A model generated the notes under the pieces. That model made no database searches. It was not told where the DNA came from and worked only from the letters and a program-made list of their open reading frames with translations. From Moorena producens 3L (GTDB lineage: Bacteria > Cyanobacteriota > Cyanobacteriia > Cyanobacteriales > Coleofasciculaceae): a stretch of DNA of 37,906 nucleotides. Location: contig NZ_GL890838.1 in assembly GCF_000211815.1 (NCBI RefSeq), positions 16,713 to 54,618 on the forward strand, given 5' to 3'. Below, one piece after another: positions 1 through 7,243 of the stretch. Within the stretch, counting starts at the first letter, position 1, and each line of letters begins with the position of its first letter. A program made the translations under genes and the position numbers.

Positions 1-187
1 TCGCCTCGTCGAGACGCTTTGCTTGTTTAAACATAGCCTTCTCAAGAGGCTTTAAAGCTGCTGCCTGCTTCTTCTTCTTCTTTTTCTTGCTCTTCTTACT
101 TGTAGATCCAGACAAGAGCTCAGGTGTTCCTCCAAAAGAATCTTCACTGCGTAAAATGACAGCGCTCTTAATTTCATTATCAGCCAT
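1..187 (-). CDS. Lysine-rich unknown protein, N-terminal part (cut by window edge)
   Basis: The minus strand reads open from an ATG at 187 to the window edge, about 62 codons. The N-terminus MADNEIKSAVILRSED is followed by a short Gly/Ser stretch and then a run of nearly ten lysines (around residues 34-43), with a charged segment resembling KPLEKAMFKQAKRLDEA. From memory the layout (short N-terminal strand, poly-Lys linker, charged helical C-terminus) resembles small DUF6312-like cyanobacterial proteins, but I cannot confirm this. The poly-Lys run suggests nucleic-acid or membrane-surface contact; that is inference. The rest of the gene lies outside the window. Confidence 0.6.
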   Translation of the reverse strand, partial: MADNEIKSAVILRSEDSFGGTPELLSGSTSKKSKKKKKKKQAAALKPLEKAMFKQAKRLDEA

Positions 188-376
188 AACTCTTAAGTTC
201 CTAGATTGATTTAAGTACTACCACTAATCTTATAGCATAAAACCTCACCGGTCAATAATTAAACTGACGTGAGTAGCTGAGGTGGTGACATGAGCCCCAA
301 AAAGCTTACTCTATAAGGCTTTGATGCCAATGGGCTCATGGAAGATACAGTCGGAAATTAACCCTCAAGTCATTGT

Positions 377-428
377 CTTGATGCAAAGCGCGAGTGGGGG
401 AAACCCCCTGTTCCGAAGCTGCATCGCT
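377..428. repeat. Short interspersed repeat, family B (cttgatgc...gcatcgct)
   Basis: The segment begins CTTGATGC, has a central inverted GTGGGGGAAACCCCC-type core and ends GCATCGCT. Related copies in the other orientation lie at 6526-6622, 25842-25979, 32445-32494 and 32774-32823, so this is a dispersed family. This copy is divergent (aaagcgcgag instead of aatagcgag). Confidence 0.75.
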
Positions 429-491
429 TAATGGCAAGCTCAAACCCTTATAACTACGTCCAAAGTCAGCCCAAAACAGAATGTATATTTT

Positions 492-540
492 AGGTGCGCT
501 TGACCGTGGCGAATTAAATTCGCCACGGTCAAGCGCACCT
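492..540. repeat. Perfect 49-bp palindrome, family C
   Basis: Two 24-bp arms (492-515 and 517-540) are perfect reverse complements around a single A at 516. The outer ends are AGGTGCGC and GCGCACCT. Decayed relatives lie at 6537-6580 and 25852-25893, where they sit inside family B copies. As RNA it would fold into a very strong hairpin, but no T-run follows to suggest a terminator. Confidence 0.85.
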
Positions 541-641
541 GAAGTAACTTATGGGCTGAAATTATTATCCAGTAAGGATTTAAGCTTGTATGTCACCCCC
601 CCAGCGTGAGTAGGGAAAGTGCATCATTTCATAAGTAGGTC

Positions 642-947
642 GTGCAAGAAAAAAGGAGGTATGTTACAAATTCTAAAGTGTTGCCGAAGAAAGGAGTCAG
701 AGGTATGGGAGCCAGACTGAGAGTGTTTCTCACCCAAGAAGAAGAAAGAACGCTCACCGGAGTTGAGGAGGGCCACCACCGTCAGTTAACGATTCAAAGA
801 TTGGCCGTAGGCCACGCTACGCGATCGAGCAGAAGCGGTTCATTTAAGTCATCAAGGCGCTTTATGTTGAACAGATTTCCACTCACCTGCACTCGACAGC
901 TAAAACGGTTAGGAAGACACGCTTTCGCCTGGAAAACGAAAAGGTAG
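642..947 (+). pseudogene. IS630-type transposase N-terminal remnant
   Basis: From the ATG at 705 the peptide MGARLRVFLTQEEERTL resembles the helix-turn-helix start of cyanobacterial IS630-family transposases. At 799-827 a family A repeat (attggccgtaggccacgctacgcgatcg) is inserted. Beyond it the IS630-like text (DRAEAVHLSHQG, then ISTHLH) lies in other frames. There is no catalytic domain, so this is a dead N-terminal fragment. Confidence 0.6.
799..827. repeat. Family A repeat (ggccgtaggccacgctacgcg)
   Basis: ATTGGCCGTAGGCCACGCTACGCGATCG contains the inverted pair GGCC-GTA-GGCC and a HIP1-like end. Other copies or relatives lie near 2463-2490, 3286-3312, 25790-25824, 29715-29752, 30303-30340, 31523-31577 and 34787-34842. 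Confidence 0.8.
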
Positions 948-1252
948 GGTATACTACAGATTTTACATAGTTTTAACGTCGTTATGCTTAAGGGTACGCC
1001 CCCATGAAAGAAACAACCCCAGCAGCAATGCCTCCCTGTTTTAACAAAGGTGAGTGTAAGTTCGATGATTTATTGAGGAATTAGCCGAAGAAAAGAGAGT
1101 AAGGAAACTACATAGAGGGATTATTGGGAGAAAGTCAACGAAAAAATCTATCTCAGATAGCGAGAGACTCCGTAGAGGTAACTTACCACAGAATACACCA
1201 TTTTCTGACCGAAGCACCTTGGGAGGCAGAGCAAATAAATGGACGTCGTTTA

Positions 1253-2183
1253 GAGCTGATTTCTAAAGGTAGTCTAAAGAAATGGACTACAACTGTGGTA
1301 GTCCTTGTAGATTATTACCTGGACTTCCTCTGGCATTTCTCCATGAGCCGCTTACCTAAGATTGCTAACCCCCATCGCCCAAACTATCCTAGTGACCTCA
1401 GTGATGCGGAATGGAGCATCATTGAACCCTACTTACCGAGTCCTAAAGGGTTCGGTCATCCCAGAACGGTTAATCTTCGTGAGATTCTTAACGGGATATT
1501 TTACGTACAACGCACGGGCTGTCAATGGGAAATGTTGCCTCATGATTTACCGCCCTATTCTACTGTCTATAAATACTTTCGCAAGTGGCAACCGCTTTGG
1601 CATATGGCAAGGGATTCATGACAAGTTACGAGGCCAGTTACGCACCGAATCAGGACGTGACGAACAATCAACGGTGGCGATAGCCGATTCTCAATCGGTG
1701 AAGACCACAGAAAAAAGGGGGATGTCTACGGCTATGACGGTGGCAAGAAGGTTAAAGGCCGTAAACGCCATATCGTCGTAGATTCGCCAGGTTTGCTGAT
1801 TGGTATGTTAGTGACCGAAGCAAACATGTCAGAGCGATTGGGAGCTGTTGTTGTTTTTAATGAGTCGAAAGAAGCTCTCTCCAAGTTGAAAGTGGTTTGG
1901 GTGGATCAAGGGTATTCGGGAAAGAATTTTGCCCATGCGGTCAAACAAGTGTGTGGTGAGTCAGTGCAAGTAGAAGTCATAGAACGCAAGTCAAAGGAGT
2001 TTAAGATATTGCCAAAGCGTTGGATCGTGGAACGCACGTTTGGGTGGTTGAATCGATTTCGCCGTTTGAGTAAGGACTATGAACAGTATACACAGATGAG
2101 TGAGGCGATGATTTCTGGTTCTCTCATTCGCCTGATGACAAAACGACTAGCAACAGTTTAAGGTTCTGTTTAGAAATCAGCTC
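1253..2183 (+). mobile_element. IS5-family insertion sequence (IS1031-like), 931 bp
   Basis: The left end GAGCTGATTTCTAAA (1253-1267) is the exact reverse complement of the right end TTTAGAAATCAGCTC (2169-2183), giving 15-bp terminal inverted repeats. The flanks carry the direct duplication TTA (1250-1252 and 2184-2186). A 3-bp TNA duplication is known for the IS1031 group of IS5. Removing the element restores the IS701 reading frame, which confirms the ends. It encodes one transposase with two frame breaks. Confidence 0.88.
1343..2161 (+). pseudogene. IS5-family transposase, frameshifted
   Basis: The N-terminal part MSRLPKIANPHRPNYPSDLS leads into a DUF4096-type domain (DAEWSIIEPYLPSPKG, GCQWEMLPHDLPPYSTV). 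The frame then changes near 1590-1600 into a segment with IADSQSVKTTEKRG, where the first catalytic Asp is expected. It changes back near the A6G5 run at about 1709-1721 into YGYDGGKKVKGRKRHIVVD, with WVDQGYSGK and the C-terminal RWIVERTFGWLNRFRRL. All expected DDE blocks are present but need two shifts. The A6 run could allow slippage, but the first break has no obvious slippery site, so the gene is probably inactive. Confidence 0.8.
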
Positions 2184-2252
2184 TTAGAGGTGATGAACAA
2201 ATGTACTCAAACCAAATTAGCCAGGGGATTTAGTCTGTCAACGGTAGGACGA

Positions 2253-2758
2253 CTATTCCCAGGTAATTTCTGGTATTTGCTCGCAAAAGCTGTAAGTGTA
2301 TCCATCTTTTCTGTGGACTCTTATCAGGTTTTTGACGTGCAAGCTTATTGCCTTTTTCCCCGGGACTGTGTAATTGAAAGAGTTACTTTTGCTTATGGGG
2401 TTAACTCTTCCGAACTCCCCAGTCAGGAGGTTTTTGGCTATATCTCCACTACACCAACCTTTGTTCGCGCAGCGTGGCCTACGGCCAATCGGCTTTAATG
2501 GGTTGTGTCTGATGGGATAGCCATACTTGTTGAGTGCTGCTTTTTGCCTACCTCCTTGGCCAAAACAAGTTACTAACAGTGGTTGGTTTGTCCTTAACTG
2601 CAAGGCTTCAATATCTCCGACACAGGCGGCATCAATCCAATGCTCCTTAGGAAAGCCCAGCTTAGTCCGGTTGTACTTGGTCTGCGCACCCGTTCCAGCA
2701 ACCACGGGCTTTATCTTTTGAAGTACTTTCACTAACTTATTATACATCTCCATAATAC
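2253..2758 (-). pseudogene. IscB-type HNH protein, C-terminal remnant
   Basis: Minus-strand residues include GTGAQTKYNRTKLGFPKEHW, then HWIDAACVGD, RHNPLKPI, GWCSGDIAKN and SFNYTVPGKKAISLHVKN with VHRKDGYTYSF near the end. This order matches the region after the HNH motif in IscB proteins of IS200/IS605-like elements (RuvC-III HWIDAA block and the target-interacting C-terminal domain). The RuvC-I, bridge-helix and HNH parts are missing, replaced upstream by unrelated transposase DNA. A family A repeat (2463-2490) is inserted in frame, adding roughly IGRRPRCANK between PLK and GWC. The open frame extends to 2861 but similarity stops near 2758. It is a dead fragment. Confidence 0.72.
2463..2490. 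repeat. Family A repeat inside the IscB remnant
   Basis: GTTCGCGCAGCGTGGCCTACGGCCAATC is the reverse complement of the family A consensus. It sits between two IscB blocks without breaking the frame. Confidence 0.75.
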
Positions 2759-2816
2759 TATAAAATTCTAAAAATAGAGTATAATGGACGTAAATATCCA
2801 TAGATAAGCGGAAACA

Positions 2817-2954
2817 ATGAGTAATTATACTTGGGATTATATTCAAAAACATCCTAAACAAACCAAAGTATTATTAGGAATTGATTATGATCAATTAACA
2901 AAACTGATAAAACAAGGAAAGTTTGGTAGTGATAAACATGTAGTGATGGCCTAA
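2817..2954 (+). pseudogene. N-terminal fragment of an IS5-like transposase
   Basis: A 45-residue frame starts MSNYTWDYIQKHPKQTKVLL and contains LGIDYDQLTKLIKQGK, a typical start of cyanobacterial helix-turn-helix IS5-like transposases. It ends abruptly at an unrelated sequence next to the IS1 remnant. No catalytic domain is present. Confidence 0.5.
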
Positions 2955-3285
2955 TCAAACCGACAAACATTGATTATAGTGATGAATAAAATTCCAAATA
3001 GCTCCTAAGTGATTTTCTAATTTTTTTGAAAATGACAAAGTTTTTCTTACCAGACGACTAATCCTTTGTCTTAAGGTATTATTTAATCTTTCAATATGAT
3101 TAGTTTTAGCAGTTTTTTTTGCTACTGGTTTGTGACGTTTTTGTGGTATTACTGTTTTATAAGCTTCCCAAAAATCTGTATAACACACAGCACATTGTCA
3201 GCTGGAGGGAAAGACTGCCATAATTTTTTTGCCGAGTATCGAGTACGATCACCAATATAAACTCCAATTATTTCTCTAGTTTTTT

Positions 3286-3312
3286 GTTCGCGTAGCGTGG
3301 CCAACGGCCATC
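3286..3312. repeat. Family A repeat inside the IS1 remnant
   Basis: GTTCGCGTAGCGTGGCCAACGGCCATC is inserted between the IS1 blocks WLAID and KKTREIIG and keeps the local frame (adding about GRWPRYAN). Confidence 0.7.
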
Positions 3313-3540
3313 AATTGCCAACCAAATCCATTGGAGACGAAACCTTAGAGAGGGTCGCCTTATTTCATATAACTTAAAACTCTTACCCATAACCTGTCCC
3401 TATAAAGGCCGGAGATGAAACCTTAGAATAAAGGAGCCTTAATCAATAAGTTTTAACCCTTTTATGTATAGCCGAGCAACCAGAAAGGCTCCTTTATTCT
3501 TACGGTAACTTCAAACCACTCTCTTACGGTAACTTCAAAT
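3313..3540. mobile_element. MITE-like element inserted in IS1
   Basis: The edges read GGAGACGAAACCTTAGAGAG on one side and CTCTTACGGTAACTTCAAA on the other, an imperfect inverted pair. A second pair, GGAGATGAAACCTTAGAATA and TATTCTTACGGTAACTTCAA-like text, lies inside with AAGGAGCCTT/AAGGCTCCTT arms. No frame inside is convincing. The flanking IS1 text is contiguous when this piece is removed. The sequence TTACCGTAAGATAGGGTCGCCT near 37851 looks like the start of another copy. Exact ends are uncertain. Confidence 0.5.
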
Positions 3541-3924
3541 GCTGATTATCTTTATTGTTAACAAAAGACCACATTTCATCACATTCTATGGTAATTTTAC
3601 ATGCATGGTTTTTCGGACACCTTGATTTTTCGGGGAGTTTCGGCATATTTTTTATTAACATAATTTTGGAGCCATGTTTTTGAAACTCCAACTGATCGTG
3701 CAATGCCAGCTAAAGATATTTTTTCAAGCAAGAGGTCATCTATTATCTTTATTTTTTTTCGACAAGGGTATCGGCTTTTTTGTAGGATTTTTTATAAACT
3801 GCTTCTTACAGTTTTTACACAGGTATTTTGGCTTTTTATGATGAGTGCTGCCATTTTTAACTGTTCGCTCACAATTGCAGTAAGGGCAATTAGGTCGGGT
3901 TATTAAATCAGGTTTTGCATTCAT

Positions 3925-4342
3925 TGTTTACCAGGAATTGTTTATCAAAAAAGCATTTTATTACTAATAAAAAAATAGCAGTTTCATAAGATTTATTCAA
4001 TCAATATTTATAATAGATTATATAAGTATTGCTAATAAATTTACAGTCAACTGACTCTATTTTTGAGTAACAAATGTCTTATTTAGGCTAAAGTAAATGT
4101 TGTATCACTACATGTTTATCACCACCCTATTTTGAATAAAATGTACTTGACTTGAACCGAGTGAGTAGCTCTCGATTTTGGGTTCTTCCGAACCTGGTGT
4201 GCTGGATAAAACCCTGTAGCCCTAATCTGGTAATGGATGGCGAGATTTGAAGTCAGTTTTGAGCAGTTTTAGCCTAAAACACCGCGCAGCATAGGTTTGA
4301 GCGATCTTTTACAGACTAAGTTCCGAAGAACCCGATTTTGAG
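3925..4342. other. AT-rich gap with an inverted pair before the ISAs1 element
   Basis: No gene is visible. Two related segments in opposite orientation, gattttgggttcttccgaac (about 4174-4193) and gttccgaagaacccgatttt (about 4320-4339), flank roughly 125 bp. They may be ends of a decayed element. Confidence 0.4.
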
Positions 4343-5608
4343 TCTAGACAACAACAAGGAAATCCAGGAGATTAGAGGAGAACCCTTTGAACGAGGCCAA
4401 TCTTGATGTCCCAAGGTTTTGCTCCGATTACTTCTTCCTGGCCTTGCGCCACCACCAAAAAGCTCAAGGGAAGCATTATGGAAGAATTCATTGGCTTGGA
4501 TGACCCACGAACGAAACGTCAACCTCAACATCTACTCATTGATATCCTGACAATAACGATACTGGCAGTCATAAGCGGCTCGGATTCCATGGTAGCAATA
4601 GAGACTTATGGCAAACGCAAGCAGAAGTGGTTAGAGACGTTTTTGGAGTTACCCTATGGGATTCCTTCCCATGAGACGTTTTCAAGAGTCTTGGCTCAGA
4701 TCGACCCACAGCAGATGCGTGAATGTTTTTTATCGTGGGTTAGTCACTTGAGTAGAAAGCTTGCCATCAACCTGATCAGCATTGATGGTAAGACCTCGAG
4801 AGGTTCCTATGACCGAAATCAGGGAATCACAGCCTTACACACCATCACTGCATGGGCGAGTGAGCATCATCTGGTGTTAGCCCAACAAGCAGTGGAGCAG
4901 AAGTCCAATGAGATTACAGCTATCCCGGAACTATTACAGTTGCTAGATCTAACTGGAGCAATTATCACTATTGATGCGATGGGAGCACAAAAGAAGATAG
5001 CTGCCCAAATTGTGTCACAGGGTGGGGACTATGTTCTGATGCTCAAGGGTAATCAGGACAATCTTTACAAGGATGTCAAAGCCTTTTTCAAGCAAGCTCA
5101 AGCCTTCGATTGGCAAGGAATAGACTACAGCTACACCGAGACCACAGAGGCAGGCCATCATCCCATCGAACATCGTCAGGTTTGGGCAGTAGGTTTGGGC
5201 AGTGTCCATCAACCAATGTCCAGCGGTTTTGGGGTGCCCAACAGTGGAAAAGTTTCACGACAGTAGTCATGGTCAAACGAGAGCGACAACTGTGGAATAA
5301 AACAACCACACAGATCTGTTACTACATAACCAGTTTAGGAGCTTCGGCCTTAGTCTTGGCCGAAGCGATTCGCTCTCACTGGGGCATTGAAAATAGCTTG
5401 CATTGGGTGCTTGATATGACCTTCCATCAAGATGCTAGTCGGATTCGCACTGGACATGGGCCTGAGAATATGGCTGTATTACACCACTTGTGTATCAATT
5501 TACTCAACCAAGAACCCTCAAAACAGAGTCTGGCGATGAAACGCTATAGTGCTGCGTTAGATAATGACTATGCTCTGAGTGTTTTGTTGGGGCATGATGT
5601 TGTCTAGA
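4343..5608 (+). mobile_element. ISAs1-family insertion sequence (candidate ends)
   Basis: The transposase frame is bracketed by TCTAGACAACA (4343-4353) and its exact reverse complement TGTTGTCTAGA (5598-5608). The distance, about 1.27 kb, fits an ISAs1 element. I see no convincing target duplication, so the ends are a candidate only. Confidence 0.5.
4478..5607 (+). pseudogene. ISAs1-family transposase, frameshifted
   Basis: The ATG at 4478 gives MEEFIGLDDPRTKRQPQHLL, the usual ISAs1 opening, followed by DILTITILAVISGSDS, the SIDGKTSRGSYD block, ITIDAMGAQKKIAAQI and GDYVLMLKGNQ. Near 5180-5215 the 13-bp unit ggtttgggcagta/g occurs twice in a row and the frame is lost. The C-terminal half continues in another frame with TVVMVKRERQLWN, EAIRSHWGIENSLHWVLDM and FHQDASRIR, the expected last catalytic region. 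The open frame upstream of 4478 (from 4403) looks like extension into the element's leader. It is probably inactive unless frameshifted. Confidence 0.8.
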
Positions 5609-5936
5609 GACTCCCAGAAATTGTTACTCCTTCAGAAGACAAAGGAGGAAAGCCTGATCAAGTTCATTACGGCCTATATTAATCACCCTTGAAGCCAGTC
5701 ATAAATTTATAGCAGTCGCCAGGGCAGTTAGGACATGACAAAAGTCTCACACCCTTTGTAAGCGCAAGAGTTTGACTTCTGACAAATGACTTCTGACAAA
5801 TGACTTCTGCTATAAATCAAAGGTGTGAAAATTGACTCTGGGTTTGGGATATAGCACCCTTGCCCATAAGTTAGGACATTTTTGAGGGCACCGGTCCGAC
5901 CACTTCACCATTTTCTAGTCCTAACAAGCTCAAATA
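5609..5936. other. Gap with transposase scraps and a short tandem repeat
   Basis: Around 5649-5696 the plus strand reads EESLIKFITAYINHP then stop, possibly the tail of an IS630-type transposase. At about 5773-5810 the 14-bp unit tgacttctgacaaa is repeated. Nothing else is recognisable. Confidence 0.35.
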
Positions 5937-6071
5937 ATGCTATATCTAGGAAGACTTAATTTAGCTGCGATTACCCTGGGGTTTATGGGTACAGCAAAAA
6001 CAGCATCGAACTACAAACTGCTACAAAGATTCTTCCGAGACTTTGAGCTGGACTATACCAATCCTAAATGA
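5937..6071 (+). pseudogene. IS4-like transposase N-terminal scrap
   Basis: A 44-residue frame contains LNLAAITLGFMGTAKTASNY and LLQRFFRDFELDY, matching a region near the N-terminus of cyanobacterial IS4-like transposases (the KLLQRFFR block). It stops at 6069-6071 without any catalytic motif. Confidence 0.5.
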
Positions 6072-6142
6072 ATTTGGAGAAAAGAGTTCTGTAATGGGTT
6101 ATAATTTAAAGTGTATTGGTGTAATGAATATATATTAATATT

Positions 6143-6955
6143 ATGACCCTGGAAGAATTAATGGCCAGTAATCGGGATCCCATAGAACTCAAACGAGCAA
6201 TAGCGATGAAGATGCGCCTTCAAGGTCTCAAGCATCGGGAAATTCAACCAGTATTGGGAGTTCAGTCAAGCTATATAAGTCGTTGGGAACGTCGCAATCG
6301 TGAGCAAGGAGTGAAAGGTTTAGAACTAGCCTATAAAGAGAGTTTAGGATATTTAAAGCACTCACAGTCAACAGAAGTAATCCAGCGGATTAAATCTAAA
6401 ACCCAAACAACTGTATGGGAGGTAATGGACTACATCGAACAGAGTTATGGTGTAGTGTATTGCTCATTACAAAGCTATTACGAATTACTCAAAAAAGCTG
6501 GGATGAGTTGGCATAAAGGTAAAAAAGCGATGCAGAGGTGCGACCCGTGGCGAATTTAATTCGCCTACGGAAAACGCACCATTACGGTCTTGGGGGTTTC
6601 CCCCACTCGCTATTGCATCAAGACAAAGTCCCAGATAAAATAGCTCTGTGGTGGAGGAACAAAACCAGATGATCGCCGATTGGTTCCTCACCCATGATCA
6701 AGACATTAGTTAATCATGGTGAGCAAAAGGAATAGTGAGCAAAAGGAAGTTCACTGTCTCAGATTTGCTCCCTATGCACCAGGAGAAAATCCCATTGAAA
6801 ATATTTGGGGGCATATCAAGCAACTTTTACGCCATATCCATCTATGGTGTCGCTCTTTCACCATTACAAATAAACTCTTTGAATTATTTATTGAGTATCA
6901 TTTATTCACTATGCCTGATTTAAGTACTTATGAGGCTTTCTCTGATATCATTTAG
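6143..6955 (+). pseudogene. IS630-family transposase, core deleted
   Basis: The N-terminal part (MTLEELMASNRDPIELKRAI) carries a helix-turn-helix (HREIQPVLGVQSSYISRWER) and the typical linker YGVVYCSLQSYYELLKKAGM, ending at WHKGKKA. A composite repeat (6526-6622) is inserted there and the DDE core that should follow is missing. The C-terminal tail resumes near 6755 with FAPYAPGENPIENIWGHIK, the final catalytic Glu region, and ends at 6955. It cannot make an active enzyme. Confidence 0.75.
6526..6622. repeat. Composite repeat: family B split by family C
   Basis: The segment opens AGCGATGCAGAGG, contains an imperfect family C palindrome (6537-6580, ggtgcgacc...aaacgcacc), then continues with family B text gggggtttcccccactcgc and ends TATTGCATCAAG. 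The same nesting occurs at 25842-25979, so the two families moved as a unit at least once. Confidence 0.75.
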
Positions 6956-6967
6956 GATTGGTATATA

Positions 6968-7222
6968 ATGGTATCAACAGCACTAGGCACATATTTTTGC
7001 ACCAGGTTATGTTTTTTTTTGAACTTTGAACTTTGTAATTTTCTGAATCTCCTTCAAGGAAAAATTGATATTATTATATCGTTGGTAATTATTTTGATGT
7101 TGATCAGTTTCTTTATTTATGTCTGCCAATACCGCAAACTCATCCAAGATGCACTGCAGTACTTTTTAAAGAGTAACAGTTTCAGTAGCGAAACTATCTG
7201 CCTAAAAATAGCTAGTTTTTGA
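6968..7222 (+). CDS. Doubtful small membrane peptide
   Basis: An 84-codon frame has one strongly hydrophobic stretch (IDIIISLVIILMLISFFIYV) and ends 21 bp before the UbiB-like gene. The N-terminal part, rich in Phe and Cys, looks random and no family is recognised. It may be noncoding leader of the next gene. Confidence 0.2.
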   Translation: MVSTALGTYFCTRLCFFLNFELCNFLNLLQGKIDIIISLVIILMLISFFIYVCQYRKLIQDALQYFLKSNSFSSETICLKIASF

Positions 7223-7243
7223 GAAGACTACATTCAGGATTTC

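Larger units (their letters stand above)
188..641. other. Intergenic stretch with two repeat elements
   Basis: No credible gene is visible. The stretch holds a copy of the cttgatgc/gcatcgct repeat (377-428) and a perfect long palindrome (492-540), described separately. The remainder may be remains of insertion-sequence ends, but I could not match them. Confidence 0.5.
1004..2237 (+). pseudogene. IS701-like transposase N-terminal remnant, interrupted by an IS5 element
   Basis: The reading starts MKETTPAAMPPCFNKGE at 1004, passes a stop (1081-1083) and a frame break, and continues from about 1124 as GESQRKNLSQIARDSV and VTYHRIHHFLTEAPW. These are typical of the N-terminus of IS701/IS4-like DDE transposases. 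At 1252 the gene is cut by the IS5 element and resumes at 2184 as a coherent reading RRLEVMNKCTQTKLARGFSL across the junction. Similarity ends near 2237. The catalytic core is absent. Confidence 0.7.
2955..3924 (-). pseudogene. IS1-family transposase, broken by a small inverted-repeat element
   Basis: The minus strand starts at 3924 with MNAKPDLITRPNCPYCNCER, an InsA-like zinc ribbon (CPYC, then CKNC). It continues in other frames as EKISLAGIARSVGVSKTWLQ and DEMWSFVNNKDNQ. After an insertion of about 220 bp (near 3313-3535) it resumes as QWIWLAID, KKTREIIGVYIGDRT and, after another indel near 3190, YTDFWEAYK, HIERLNNTLRQRISRL and IWNFIHHYNQ. The order is that of IS1 transposases, with catalytic blocks DEMW, YTDFWEAY and the HIERLNN region. 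A family A repeat is also inserted (3286-3312). Several frame breaks make it inactive. Confidence 0.75.

Noticed and set aside
1709..1721. Programmed frameshift in the IS5 transposase at the A6G5 run
   Set aside because: The codon register does not fit a standard A-AAA-AAG slip, and another unexplained frame break precedes it; decay is simpler.
2759..2861. N-terminal part of the IscB-frame open reading frame
   Set aside because: It is antisense to an IS5-like transposase fragment and has no IscB similarity.
6485..6691. Minus-strand 68-residue frame
   Set aside because: It is composed of the antisense of a transposase and of the composite B/C repeat.
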